Positions 27,072 to 35,744 are shown, counted from the stretch's first letter. The stretch: DNA of 64,000 nucleotides from Xanthobacter sp. NM-59 (GCF_021401125.1 NZ_JACBFQ010000001.1:620001-684000); one strand, 5' to 3'. A program made the numbers and translations. Notes: generated by a model from the letters alone, not told the origin.

Positions 27072-27803
27072 TTAGGCCAGGGCTTCGGCCGCGGCGCGCG
27101 CTTCCAGCGCCTGCACCCGGCGATGCAGGATTTCGGTGCGCATGCCCACCATGTGGAGCGTCACGAACATCAATGTGAAGCCCGCGGCGCAGGTCAGCAG
27201 CGGCCACAGCAGGCTCGAATCAATGGTCGACCCGCCCATGCGGAACACCGATGCGGGCTGATGCAGCGTGTTCCACCAGTCCACGGAGAATTTCACGATG
27301 GGCACGTTGATGAAGCCCACCAGCGTGAGCACGGCAGCGGCGCGACCGGCACGATTCGGATCCTCGATGGCGGCCCGCAGGGCCATCAGGCCCAGATAGA
27401 GCAGCAGCAGCACCAGCATGGAGGTGAGCCGCGCGTCCCAAACCCAGTAGGTGCCCCACATGGGCCGGCCCCAGAGCGAGCCGGTGATGAGACACAGCGC
27501 AGTGAAGGTGGCGCCGATGGGCGCGGCCGCCTTGTGGGCCACATCCGCCAGTGGATGGCGCCACACCAGGATGCCGATGGAGGACAATGCCATCATCGTG
27601 TAGCCGAACATGCCCAGCCACGCGAACGGCACGTGGATGTACATGATCTTCACCGTTTCGCCCTGCTGGTAATCCGGCGGGGCCTGGAAGGCCAGCCAGA
27701 AGCCGGCGGCGAGCACAAGCAGCGTCGCCGCCGCCAGATACGGCAGCAGACGGGCTGAGAAGCTCAGGAAGCGGACCGGGTTGGCAAGGTCGAGAAGCGG
27801 CAT
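27072..27803 (-). CDS. ccmC: Haem-handling protein CcmC
   Basis: Inner-membrane haem-handling protein that attaches haem to CcmE for cytochrome c maturation. It has 243 residues with six transmembrane helices. The tryptophan-rich WWD-type motif is present as WGRPMWGTYWVWDARLTS, with the usual His residues in IHVPFAW and TLHQPASVF. The ATG at 27803 (MPLLDLANPVRFL) is the family-typical start. It is the first gene of the leftward operon; ccmA and ccmB, which usually precede it, are not in the window. A candidate Mo-box lies 132 bases upstream. Confidence 0.95.
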   Translation of the reverse strand: MPLLDLANPVRFLSFSARLLPYLAAATLLVLAAGFWLAFQAPPDYQQGETVKIMYIHVPFAWLGMFGYTMMALSSIGILVWRHPLADVAHKAAAPIGATFTALCLITGSLWGRPMWGTYWVWDARLTSMLVLLLLYLGLMALRAAIEDPNRAGRAAAVLTLVGFINVPIVKFSVDWWNTLHQPASVFRMGGSTIDSSLLWPLLTCAAGFTLMFVTLHMVGMRTEILHRRVQALEARAAAEALA

Positions 27804-27934
27804 GAGAGACGTTCTAGAGCGCCTGCGGTCCGGAGGGAAGGTGGGGCCGCAATGGCGAGCGGTCGCAGCCCCTTGTCGCAGCCCCTTGTTACAGCTCCTG
27901 CCCCGGGCGGCCCCGCAAACGCGCACTTGACCAT

Positions 27935-27958
27935 CGTTATATCTCAATGAATATATCG
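27935..27958. promoter_or_regulatory. Candidate Mo-box (ModE-type operator)
   Basis: CGTTATAT, an 8-base spacer and ATATATCG form an imperfect palindrome with 7 of 8 positions symmetrical. It follows the known ModE/Mo-box pattern CGnTATAT-N8-ATATAnCG, extended on the left by AT to ATCG. It stands out in a GC-rich spacer, 132 bases upstream of ccmC and about 260 bases upstream of the divergent ModE-type gene. The element is seen directly; binding by that protein is inference. Confidence 0.6.
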
Positions 27959-28047
27959 CGTGACATTCAACACGCCCCGCACGCAGCCCGGCTTCTGGTC
28001 GCGCGGATGGCGGAGCGGAATGAACTCCGTGGTGGGAGTACTCGACG

Positions 28048-28082
28048 AAAAAGTGCCGGGCGCGGGGCACCGTGCCCGGCAC
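28048..28082 (-). terminator. Leftward intrinsic terminator-like hairpin
   Basis: gtgccgggc and gcccggcac form a perfect 9-bp stem with a 12-base loop. On the minus strand it is followed directly by five T residues (28052-28048). It therefore looks like a terminator for leftward transcription, yet no annotated leftward gene lies between it and the ModE-type gene start at 28220. Confidence 0.55.
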
Positions 28083-28219
28083 AGAACGCGAGGCTTCGCC
28101 GCGACGCGCCTCCGGCATCACGCCATGCCAGCATGGGAATAGCGACAAGCGTCATCGGCATTTGATAGACTGGCGCCGGGCCCGCCACCGGTGGTGAGCC
28201 CGGCGGGCGGGAAGGCACG

Positions 28220-28585
28220 ATGGCTTCGCTGAGCGTGAGAATTGACCTGCGGCCCGGCAGTCGCATCGGCCCGGGAAAGATCGAGCTGTTGGAGAAGATT
28301 GCGGCTTTCGGCTCCATTTCCGCGGCCGGGCGGGCCATGAACATGTCCTACCGGCGGGCGTGGGAGCTGGTGGAGGAGATGAACAAGCTCTTCCCCACGC
28401 CGCTGGTTTCCGCCCGCACCGGCGGCAAGCACGGTGGCGGCACGGCCCTCACCCCGCTGGGGCTCGCGGTGGTCACGCGCTACCGCGCTATCGAGCAGGC
28501 GGCGACCGAGGCCGCCAGCCAGCACCTTTCGGCCCTCCAGGCGGAACTCTCCGCCCCCGCGCCGACGCCGGACACCCAGCCGTGA
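28220..28585 (+). CDS. ModE-type winged-helix DNA-binding protein, no molybdate domain
   Basis: A 121-residue protein equal to the N-terminal DNA-binding domain of ModE: RIGPGKIELLEKIAAFGSIS, AAGRAMNMSYRRAWELVEEM, and the wing GGKHGGGTALTPLGLAVV. The TOBE/MOP domains that bind molybdate in E. coli ModE are missing; stand-alone domains of this kind are common in alphaproteobacteria and are often also called LysR-family. GGGAAGG precedes the ATG. It diverges from the ccmC operon, with a Mo-box between them, so it may control that operon or itself. How it would sense molybdate without a TOBE domain is unclear. Confidence 0.85.
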   Translation: MASLSVRIDLRPGSRIGPGKIELLEKIAAFGSISAAGRAMNMSYRRAWELVEEMNKLFPTPLVSARTGGKHGGGTALTPLGLAVVTRYRAIEQAATEAASQHLSALQAELSAPAPTPDTQP

Positions 28586-28796
28586 GGCCGCGCGCCGCGG
28601 GTCGGCACGGTCCTTTTCGTTTCAACGACATATGCGGCGCCTATCCTGAGCCTGGCGCCACATGCCGACGACGCCTTCCAAGCACCTGCGCGGACGCGTT
28701 TTCCGCACGCGGCGGGGTTTCCCGCATCGTCTGAAAATGCTCTGGCTCCGCGCGGGCGTTCCGGATAGCGTCGGCCATCCCCACGGAAGCTGAGCC

Positions 28797-31229
28797 TTGC
28801 CGAAACGCCCCACGAAAACCTCATCGCGCCCCGCCCCCTCGCGCGCCGGCAAAACCCGCGCCGGCCGCAAGCGCGCCGCCGATGCTCATCTGGGCGCCGA
28901 CGCCTTGGTGTTCGCCCCGCGCGCCACGGGGGAAATGCCCACTAAGAAGGAGGTGCTGGCCTTCATCGCCAGCCAGAGCGGCACCGTCGGCAAGCGTGAG
29001 ATCGCCCGTGCCTTCGGCCTTTCGGCCGCCCAGAAGGTGGAGCTGAAGGAGCTGCTGCGCGACCTGTCGGACGAGGGCACGGTGGAACGGCGCAGCCGCA
29101 AGCTGCACGTGCCCGGCGCCCTGCCCGGCGTGGTGCTGGCGGACATCGTGACCCGCGATGCCGATGGCGAGCTGGTCGCCGTGCCGGTGGAGTGGGACAG
29201 CGAGGAGCACGGGGACGCGCCCCGCATCATCCTCCAGGCGCCGCGCCACACCGCCCGAAACCGTGGCCCCGCGCCCGGCCTTTCAGACCGCGCCCTGGTG
29301 CGCATCGTGGAAGGCTCCGGCGAGACCTATGTGGGCCGGGTCATCAAGGTGCTGGAGAAGGCCCGCAAGCAGACCCTGGGCATTTTCCATGCGCTGCCCC
29401 AAGGCGGCGGGCGCATCGTGCCCATCGACAAGAAGGCCCATGGCCGCGAGCTGCAGATCCCGCCGGGCGCCGAGCACGAGGCCGAGGATGGCGACCTCGT
29501 GGCGGTGGAGCTCATGCGCCAGCGGGTGTTTGGCCTGCCCACGGCGCGGGTGAAGGAACGGCTCGGCTCGCTCAAGAGCGAGAAGGCGGTGAGCCTCATC
29601 GCCCTGCACGCCCACGGCATTCCCCACCAGTTTCCCGATGCGGTCACGCGCGAGGCGGAAGCGGCCAAGAAGGTCACCGCCCGCGGCCGGGAGGACTGGC
29701 GCAAGCTGCCCCTCGTCACCATCGACCCGCCCGACGCGAAGGACCATGACGACGCGGTGCACGCGGTCGCGGACGAAGACCCGGACAATGCCGGCGGCTT
29801 CATCGTCACCGTCGCCATCGCCGACGTGTCCACTTATGTGCAGCCCGCCTCCGCGCTGGACCGGGAGGCCCTCATTCGCGGCAATTCGGTCTATTTCCCG
29901 GACCGTGTTGTGCCCATGCTGCCGGAGCGGATCTCCAACGATCTGTGCTCCCTGCGGCCCGACGAAGACCGGCCGGCCCTGGCGGTGCGCATGGTCATCG
30001 GCAAGGATGGGCGCAAGAAGAGCCACGCCTTCCACCGCATCATGATGCGCTCGGCCGGCAAGCTCGCTTATGCCCAGGCCCAGGCCGCCATCGAGGGGCG
30101 GGGCGACGACACCACGGACCCATTGCTGGAAAAGGTGCTGAAGCCCCTTTACGCGGCCTATGAGTGCGTGAAGCGGGCGCGCGACAACCGCCAGCCCCTC
30201 GATCTGGACCTTCCCGAGCGCAAGATCCTGCTCAATCCCGACGGCACGGTGGACAAGGTGGTGGTGCCGGATCGGCTGGATGCGCACCGGCTCATCGAGG
30301 AATTCATGATCCTGGCCAACGTGGCCGCCGCCGAGACGCTGGAGGACAAGCGCACGCCGCTGATCTACCGCGTGCATGACACCCCCTCGCTGGAAAAGCT
30401 CTCGGCCCTGCGCGACTTCCTGAAGACGCTCGACATCGCCTTGCCGAAAATCGATACCGTGCGTCCCTCCCACCTCAACCGCATCCTCGCGCTGGTGAAG
30501 GACACGGACGCGGCGCCGCTGGTGAACCAGGTGATTTTGCGCAGCCAGTGCCAGGCCGAATATTCCTCCGAGAATTACGGCCATTTCGGCCTCAACCTGC
30601 GCCGCTACGCCCACTTCACCTCGCCCATCCGCCGCTATGCGGACCTTGTGGTGCATCGCGGGCTCATCCGCGCCATGGGCTTCGGCAAGGACGGCCTGCC
30701 GGAGGACGCGACGGCGGAGAGCCTGGGCGAGGTGGCCGCCGCCATCTCCGTCACCGAGCGGCGGGCCATGGCGGCGGAGCGGGAAACCATCGACCGGCTC
30801 ATTGCCCATCATCTCGCCAACCAGATTGGCGCGGTGTTCAAGGGGCGCATCAATGGCGCCACCAAAGCCGGCCTGTTCGTCTCCCTCGACGAGACGGGGG
30901 CGGACGGCTTTGTGCCGGCCGCGACCATCGGCGCCGATTATTACCGCTTCGACGAGGCGCGCCAGGCGCTGGTGGGCGAGCGCACCGGGGAAATGCACCG
31001 CATCGGCGACCGGGTGGAGGTGCGCCTGGTGGAGGCTGCGCCGGTCGCGGGCGCGCTTCGGTTTGAGCTGTTGTCCGAAGGGACGTATGTAAAGGGTGCG
31101 CGCGGGCGGCCCGGACCGTTGCGCCGTTCCGCAGGAATGAAAAAAGGCCCTGGCCGTGCGGCGCCCCGCGCCGGCGGACCTGGGGGCAAGACGGGCGGGA
31201 GGAAACCCGGCGGAAGCCGGAAAGGATAG
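28797..31229 (+). CDS. rnr: Ribonuclease R
   Basis: Processive 3'-5' exoribonuclease able to degrade structured RNA. It has 810 residues. Domain order is basic N terminus, winged helix (KKEVLAFIASQSGTVGKREI), cold-shock domains, RNB catalytic domain with the metal-binding Asp cluster DPPDAKDHDDAVHA, S1 domain near residue 680-760 (IGAVFKGRINGATKAGLFVS), and a Gly/Lys/Arg-rich tail. The start is taken as TTG at 28797, with GGAAG eight bases upstream; the next in-frame ATG, at 28935, would remove the basic N terminus and leave less than a full domain before the winged helix. In many relatives topA precedes rnr; here it does not. DUF983 follows after 13 bases. Confidence 0.95.
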   Translation: MPKRPTKTSSRPAPSRAGKTRAGRKRAADAHLGADALVFAPRATGEMPTKKEVLAFIASQSGTVGKREIARAFGLSAAQKVELKELLRDLSDEGTVERRSRKLHVPGALPGVVLADIVTRDADGELVAVPVEWDSEEHGDAPRIILQAPRHTARNRGPAPGLSDRALVRIVEGSGETYVGRVIKVLEKARKQTLGIFHALPQGGGRIVPIDKKAHGRELQIPPGAEHEAEDGDLVAVELMRQRVFGLPTARVKERLGSLKSEKAVSLIALHAHGIPHQFPDAVTREAEAAKKVTARGREDWRKLPLVTIDPPDAKDHDDAVHAVADEDPDNAGGFIVTVAIADVSTYVQPASALDREALIRGNSVYFPDRVVPMLPERISNDLCSLRPDEDRPALAVRMVIGKDGRKKSHAFHRIMMRSAGKLAYAQAQAAIEGRGDDTTDPLLEKVLKPLYAAYECVKRARDNRQPLDLDLPERKILLNPDGTVDKVVVPDRLDAHRLIEEFMILANVAAAETLEDKRTPLIYRVHDTPSLEKLSALRDFLKTLDIALPKIDTVRPSHLNRILALVKDTDAAPLVNQVILRSQCQAEYSSENYGHFGLNLRRYAHFTSPIRRYADLVVHRGLIRAMGFGKDGLPEDATAESLGEVAAAISVTERRAMAAERETIDRLIAHHLANQIGAVFKGRINGATKAGLFVSLDETGADGFVPAATIGADYYRFDEARQALVGERTGEMHRIGDRVEVRLVEAAPVAGALRFELLSEGTYVKGARGRPGPLRRSAGMKKGPGRAAPRAGGPGGKTGGRKPGGSRKG

Positions 31230-31242
31230 GGCGAACCCGTCC

Positions 31243-31749
31243 ATGACACTGACAGTGACGACGCGGGCCATGCCGCCCGCCCCTCTGGGGCCACAGGCCC
31301 CGCCCCAGCTGCCGCCACGCGCGGTCACGCCCTCTCTGCTGCGCGGCGCGCGCGGCCTGTGCCCGGCCTGCGGCACCGGCCGCCTCTATGCCCGCTACCT
31401 GAAGATCTCGCCCTTCTGCGGGCAATGCGGCGAGGAGCTTTACCATCACAGGGCGGACGATGCCCCGCCTTACGCCGTCATCCTGGCGGTGGGCCACATC
31501 GTGGTGCCGCTGCTGGTGGTGGTGGAAGAGCTGTTCCAGCCGCCCGTATGGGCCCATCTGGCGCTCTGGCTGCCGCTCACGCTGGTGTTGAGCCTGGTTC
31601 TGCTGCCGCCCGTGAAGGGCATGCTGGTGAACCTGCAATGGGCCTTGCGCATGCATGGCTTCGACGCCACCAGCCCGGAACGCGAGCTTCCGCCCGACGG
31701 CGCTGAGCGCCCCCTTCCCTCTTCCGCAGCGGCCTCTTTCGCACCATGA
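31243..31749 (+). CDS. DUF983 membrane protein with zinc-ribbon
   Basis: A 168-residue protein of unknown function. It has a Pro-rich N terminus, then a zinc-ribbon-like Cys pattern (LCPACGTGRLYARYLKISPF followed by CGQCG), then two hydrophobic helices (YAVILAVGHIVVPLLVVVEE and LALWLPLTLVLSLVLLPPVK). The family is widespread in alphaproteobacteria and regularly follows rnr. Start and stop are tightly packed: 13 bases after rnr and a four-base ATGA overlap with the Nudix gene, so the three are one operon. Confidence 0.88.
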   Translation: MTLTVTTRAMPPAPLGPQAPPQLPPRAVTPSLLRGARGLCPACGTGRLYARYLKISPFCGQCGEELYHHRADDAPPYAVILAVGHIVVPLLVVVEELFQPPVWAHLALWLPLTLVLSLVLLPPVKGMLVNLQWALRMHGFDATSPERELPPDGAERPLPSSAAASFAP

Positions 31750-32480
31750 CCGATTTCGCCACCCGTCTCACCGCCGCCGAGCGGAACCAGAACTCCCCCA
31801 ACGTGCGGCCCAAGGATGCCGCGACGCTGATTCTCGTGGACCGCGCGGGCAAGGCGCCGCGCGTGCTCATGGGCCGGCGCAACCCCAGCCTCAAGTTCAT
31901 GCCGAACATGTTTGTGTTCCCCGGCGGCCGGCTGGAGAAATTCGACAAGGCCATGCCCGTCTACGGCATCGTCGATCCGGACAGCGAGCGGCGCCTGATG
32001 CAAAGCGTGCAGCGGCCCACCCTCGGCCGGGTGCGCGGGCTGGCGGCCGCCGCCATCCGCGAGATGTATGAGGAAACCGGCCTCATGGTCGGCACCAAGG
32101 ACCTCGGCGCCCCCGAAGCGCCCTGCGATGACTGGCGGGCCTTCGAATCGCACGAGGTGTTCCCCAACCTGGAAGCCCTCACCTTCGTGGCCCGGGCCAT
32201 CACCCCGCCGCGGCGGCCGAGACGCTTCGACACGCGCTTCTTCGTTGCCGATGCCGGCGCGGTGTGCGACGAGGAGCCGGGCAAGGTCGGTGAAAACTCC
32301 GAGCTGGTGGACCTGAAGTGGCTCACCTTCGACGAGACGAAGGCCGAGGACCTGCCCACCGTTACCCGCGTGGTGCTGGAGGAATTGGCGGCCCGCATCG
32401 AGGCGGGCTTCCATCATCGCCTTCCCGTTCCCTCCTACGCCATGCGGCACGGCCAATTCGTACGCACGCTTCTCGACTGA
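31746..32480 (+). CDS. Nudix hydrolase (NUDT19-like)
   Basis: A 244-residue cytoplasmic Nudix protein. The Nudix catalytic helix is complete at IREMYEETGLMVG. The preceding part of the box is split: FVFPGGRLEKFDKAMPVYG is separated from the RExxEE helix by an insert of some 35 residues, the arrangement seen in NUDT7/NUDT19-like enzymes, several of which cleave acyl-CoA or related diphosphates. Substrate is unknown here. It overlaps DUF983 by four bases and precedes an MFS gene by 16, so it belongs to the rnr operon. Confidence 0.87.
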   Translation: MTDFATRLTAAERNQNSPNVRPKDAATLILVDRAGKAPRVLMGRRNPSLKFMPNMFVFPGGRLEKFDKAMPVYGIVDPDSERRLMQSVQRPTLGRVRGLAAAAIREMYEETGLMVGTKDLGAPEAPCDDWRAFESHEVFPNLEALTFVARAITPPRRPRRFDTRFFVADAGAVCDEEPGKVGENSELVDLKWLTFDETKAEDLPTVTRVVLEELAARIEAGFHHRLPVPSYAMRHGQFVRTLLD

Positions 32481-32496
32481 CCGGACTTTTTTCCTG

Positions 32497-33687
32497 ATGC
32501 ACGCCCCAAATGCGGTCCCCGCTCAAAAGACGAGCTGGAGGGCCTCGATCGCCGCCGCCATCTCCGCCATCACGGTGGTCGGGGTGGGGATCAGCCTCTC
32601 CATCCCCCTCTTGGCGCTGGAACTGGAATCGCGGGGCGTGTCCGGCACCCTCATCGGGGTGAACACGGCGGTGGCGGGCATCGCCACCGTCGCCACGGCG
32701 CCCTTCATCCCCCAATTGGTGCGGTGGCTTGGGGTGCGGGCGCTGCTGGTGGTCTCCATCGCGCTATGCGCGGCGAGCCTTCTGGCCTTCAAGGCTGTCG
32801 AATCGTTCGTCCTGTGGTTTCCGCTGCGATTCGTGCTGGGCGCGGCCCTGTGCGTGCTGTTCGCGGTCAGCGAGTTCTGGATCAATGCGGTGGCCCCGCA
32901 GCACCGGCGCGGCCTCATCATGGGCATCTACGCCACAGCCCTCTCGGTTGGCGCGGCCCTTGGCCCGGTGATCCTCAGCGTCACCGGCACCGTGGGCTGG
33001 CCGCCTTACCTCGCGGGCGCGGTGGTGCTTTGCCTGGGCGCCATCCCCATCCTAATGGCGCGCGGCATGACGCCGAGCATCCATGATGGCGAGCACCACG
33101 GGGTGCTCTCCTTCCTGCGCAAGTCGCCCACGGCCCTCATGGCCGCGCTGGTCTTCGGCGCCATGGAAACCTCGGTGATGAGCTTCCTGCCCGTCTATGG
33201 CGTGCGCCTGGGCATGGGCGACAGCGACGCCACCTTGCTGCTGACGGTGGCGGTACTGGGCAATGTGGCGTTCCAGATTCCTCTTGGCCTGATCTCGGAC
33301 CGCGTGGACCGGCGGGTATTGCTGTTCATCTGCTCGCTGGTCGGCACCATCGGCGCGGCGATTCTGCCACAGCTGCCGGTGGATGGCGTGCCCTTCCTTG
33401 CGGCGGTGTTCCTGGCCACGGGCGTGGTGGGCTCGCTTTATACGGTGGGGCTGGCGCATCTGGGCGCGCGATTCCACGGCGCCAACCTCGCGTCCGCCAA
33501 TGCCGCCTTCGTGATGTTCTACTCGCTCGGCCTCATCGTCGGGCCGCCCGTCGCAGGCCAGGGCATGGACCTCTACAACCCCTATGGCTTCGCCTATGTC
33601 ATCGCGGCCATGCTGGGCGGCTATGCGCTGCTGGTGGCGGTGCGCCTGATGGTCGGCAATGAGGCGCTGAAGCCGCGCGGGCCTTGA
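32497..33687 (+). CDS. MFS transporter
   Basis: A 396-residue major-facilitator permease with 12 predicted hydrophobic segments. The conserved loop between helices 2 and 3 is weak (QLVRWLGVRALL), and a second-half counterpart is clear (LISDRVDRRVLLFI). Members next to rnr-DUF983-nudix in this order are often called YcaD- or sugar-type MFS; the substrate cannot be read from sequence. It starts 16 bases after the Nudix gene and is the last gene before rpmG, which has its own 130-base spacer. Confidence 0.82.
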   Translation: MHAPNAVPAQKTSWRASIAAAISAITVVGVGISLSIPLLALELESRGVSGTLIGVNTAVAGIATVATAPFIPQLVRWLGVRALLVVSIALCAASLLAFKAVESFVLWFPLRFVLGAALCVLFAVSEFWINAVAPQHRRGLIMGIYATALSVGAALGPVILSVTGTVGWPPYLAGAVVLCLGAIPILMARGMTPSIHDGEHHGVLSFLRKSPTALMAALVFGAMETSVMSFLPVYGVRLGMGDSDATLLLTVAVLGNVAFQIPLGLISDRVDRRVLLFICSLVGTIGAAILPQLPVDGVPFLAAVFLATGVVGSLYTVGLAHLGARFHGANLASANAAFVMFYSLGLIVGPPVAGQGMDLYNPYGFAYVIAAMLGGYALLVAVRLMVGNEALKPRGP

Positions 33688-33819
33688 CAATGAAGGGCTG
33701 TTAAGGGCATTTCGGCGTATACGAGCCGCCGGTCCGGCAGCGCGTGCGTGTTTCTTTTTGCCGGCATTCGGCTTGCGCGCCAGGAATTGCGCGCCACCAG
33801 CGGCACCAGGGATCAAGAT

Positions 33820-33987
33820 ATGGCCAAGGCTGCAACCATCAAGATCAAGCTCCTGTCCAGCGCGGACACGGGCTCCTTCTACGTCACCAAGAAGAACTCC
33901 CGTACCAAGACCGACAAGATCGTGCTGAAGAAGTATGACCCGGTCGCCCGCAAGCACGTCGAGTTCCGCGAGACCAAGATCAAGTGA
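33820..33987 (+). CDS. rpmG: 50S ribosomal protein L33
   Basis: A 55-residue basic ribosomal protein, beginning [20 protein letters not shown] and ending EFRETKIK. It has no cysteines, so this is the zinc-free C-minus form. ATG at 33820 has AGGGATC upstream. A strong terminator follows 41 bases after the stop, so it is a short transcript or the end of the rnr operon. In related genomes pleD and divK commonly lie next to rpmG; only divK is found here, about 1 kb away. Confidence 0.96.
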   Translation: MAKAATIKIKLLSSADTGSFYVTKKNSRTKTDKIVLKKYDPVARKHVEFRETKIK

Positions 33988-34028
33988 TGCGCGCGGGGCC
34001 CCGCCCCGCAGTGCTTTCATGAAGGAAA

Positions 34029-34056
34029 GGGCGCCGCTTCGGCGCCCTTTTCTTTT
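34029..34056 (+). terminator. Intrinsic terminator of rpmG
   Basis: gggcgccg and cggcgccc pair around a three-base loop, followed by ttttctttt. It is a textbook Rho-independent terminator just beyond rpmG. Confidence 0.9.
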
Positions 34057-34960
34057 GCCCCGACCCTCTCTCACTGGTCTTCGGCGCCGTAATGCCTGGA
34101 CGACCGCTCCGATGCTGCTCACGGCAAGGGTTTGAAGCGCGCCAGGCGATGGCTGCCGCGCGCTCCCGTGTCCCAAGCGAGAAGGCCGCGCAGGGCCCTA
34201 TAGAATCGATCGATGTGAGCGCTCGGTCGCAGTGCCACAACCAATCGAACCTGTAGCCCATGCGGCGCGGCCGTTTCTGGACCAGCAAATCCCCCATCCG
34301 CGCTGCCTCTCGCGCCCGCTAGGGCCGCGTTGGGAGGATTAGGCGCTGGGGATGAAGTCCAGCAGGGACGTGAAGGACAACGCGTCGGGAAGCGTCAACA
34401 CCGCTGGCGCTTGGGTGCCGATCCGGACACACCCGAAGCGGCGTTGCCGCAGTCACGCTCCGCAAGAGGCAGAGAGCGCGCCCCTCTTCCCGTCTCTGGG
34501 ATGCCGATGTTGCTTGGATGTCGATCGCTTCGAGCCCAATGCCAGACTTGCGGCGCCGCGCTGCCTGCAGGGCGCTGTGGCCGAGAGGCACACGAAAGCG
34601 CGCACAGAGTGGTGCACGGGCTTCATGGCTTGCTTGAAAGGCCTGAATTGGCGAGTGGGAACGGGAATAGGTGGCCGGTGGGGAACGCGCGGGGAGGCCT
34701 CCCGTCAGCGCTCACCCACCGGCCAAACCCCACGGACCCAGGAGATGCGGCGGACCTGAGCACTCCGTAGGGTTGTCCCAGATGGACCTGTATCGCCGAT
34801 GACCTTTGTCGCCGTGGGCAAGCGCTTCTGCCGCATTTTGAAGCGCTGCGCATATGTTGCGACTCGGGCGGTAGCCCATAGCTACCTTTGCGTTAAATCT
34901 TAGCGTAACGCCCACCAAAGCGAAAGCTCTCGAATCCAGCTCGCGCAGCAGGAGAGGTTT
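34057..34960. other. Gene-free stretch between rpmG and divK
   Basis: About 900 bases without a gene I can support on either strand. Open frames up to about 145 codons exist (for example 34330-34770 on the plus strand) but show no family resemblance or convincing ribosome sites, and overlap one another. In the related arrangement divK-pleD-rpmG this is where pleD would be; I find no receiver or GGDEF remnant by eye. The segment may be decayed sequence or hold an unrecognised RNA gene. Confidence 0.45.
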
Positions 34961-35329
34961 TCAACCACCGGTAAACTGTTTCACCGTTTCCAGAAATTTG
35001 GCCACGGATATGGGCTTGGAAAGATAGGCCTCGCAGCCGCCAGCGCGAATCCGCTCCTCGTCGCCCTTCATGGCGAAGGCGGTGACCGCGACCACGGGGA
35101 TGGCGCGCAGCTCGGGGTCCGCCTTCAGCTTTCGCGTCACGTCGAGGCCCGAAATCTCGGGCAGCTGGATATCCATGATGATGAGGTCTGGCCGGTGGGC
35201 GCGGGCAAGATCCACCGCCTCGACGCCTGTGCGCGTCTCCACGGTGCGGTAGCCATGTGCCTCCAGCAAGTCGTGGAAGAGCTTCATGTTGAGCTCGTTG
35301 TCCTCCACGATCATGACTGTCTTCGTCAT
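34961..35329 (-). CDS. divK: Polar-cycle response regulator DivK
   Basis: Single-domain response regulator of 122 residues, with no output domain. Phospho-acceptor D53 ([13 protein letters not shown]), acidic D10 and E9 ([13 protein letters not shown]), and Lys in [11 protein letters not shown] are all present. In Caulobacter and rhizobia DivK is phosphorylated by PleC/DivJ and controls DivL-CckA-CtrA, thereby the cell cycle and polarity. ATG at 35329 is chosen because the sequence from [17 protein letters not shown] matches DivK exactly at its start. It diverges from DUF3572 with under 90 bases between starts. pleD, the usual downstream partner, is missing. Confidence 0.92.
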   Translation of the reverse strand: MTKTVMIVEDNELNMKLFHDLLEAHGYRTVETRTGVEAVDLARAHRPDLIIMDIQLPEISGLDVTRKLKADPELRAIPVVAVTAFAMKGDEERIRAGGCEAYLSKPISVAKFLETVKQFTGG

Positions 35330-35417
35330 AGGGCCCATCCCCGCTTGGCGCTTCGCAGCCCGCCGCGAACGTGCTGGAATGGGCAACAGCTAGAGCCCAT
35401 TCGTTGCGGAAGCGCAA

Positions 35418-35744
35418 ATGCCAATTCAAGAGAAACCCAAGGGCCTTCAAGCCCAGCGTGCAGCAGCCCAGGAAGTTGCCGTGGCCGCCTTGTCCTTCAT
35501 CGCAGCCGATGGTGAGCGATTGGTGCGATTCCTTGCGGAAACCGGCCTTTCCCCCGCCAATTTGCGCGAGGCCGCGAGCAAGGCCGATTTCGGCGCCGGC
35601 GTGCTGGCCTATGTGCTCTCCGATGAGCCGCTTCTGATCGCCTTTGCCGAGTCGCAGCAGCTGACGCCGAAGCATGTGGTGAGCGCCTGCGCCATCCTCA
35701 CCCCGCACGACGACCCCGATTCGAACGTGCGCCATACCCTCTGA
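35418..35744 (+). CDS. DUF3572 family protein
   Basis: A 108-residue, mostly helical cytoplasmic protein of unknown function. Recognisable family features are VAVAALSFIAADGERLVRFL, ETGLSPANLREAASKADFGA, and DEPLLIAFAESQQLTP. The family is essentially restricted to alphaproteobacteria and regularly lies divergent from divK and beside dinB, as here, which suggests a link to cell-cycle or DNA-damage functions but does not prove it. dinB follows 63 bases downstream. Confidence 0.85.
   Translation: MPIQEKPKGLQAQRAAAQEVAVAALSFIAADGERLVRFLAETGLSPANLREAASKADFGAGVLAYVLSDEPLLIAFAESQQLTPKHVVSACAILTPHDDPDSNVRHTL

Noticed and set aside
27960-28142. A 60-codon frame between the Mo-box and the ModE-type gene
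   Set aside because: It runs through the leftward terminator hairpin, lacks a ribosome site and has no resemblance to known proteins.
34330-34770. A 146-codon plus-strand frame in the rpmG-divK spacer
   Set aside because: No family resemblance or convincing ribosome site, overlapped by equally good frames on both strands.
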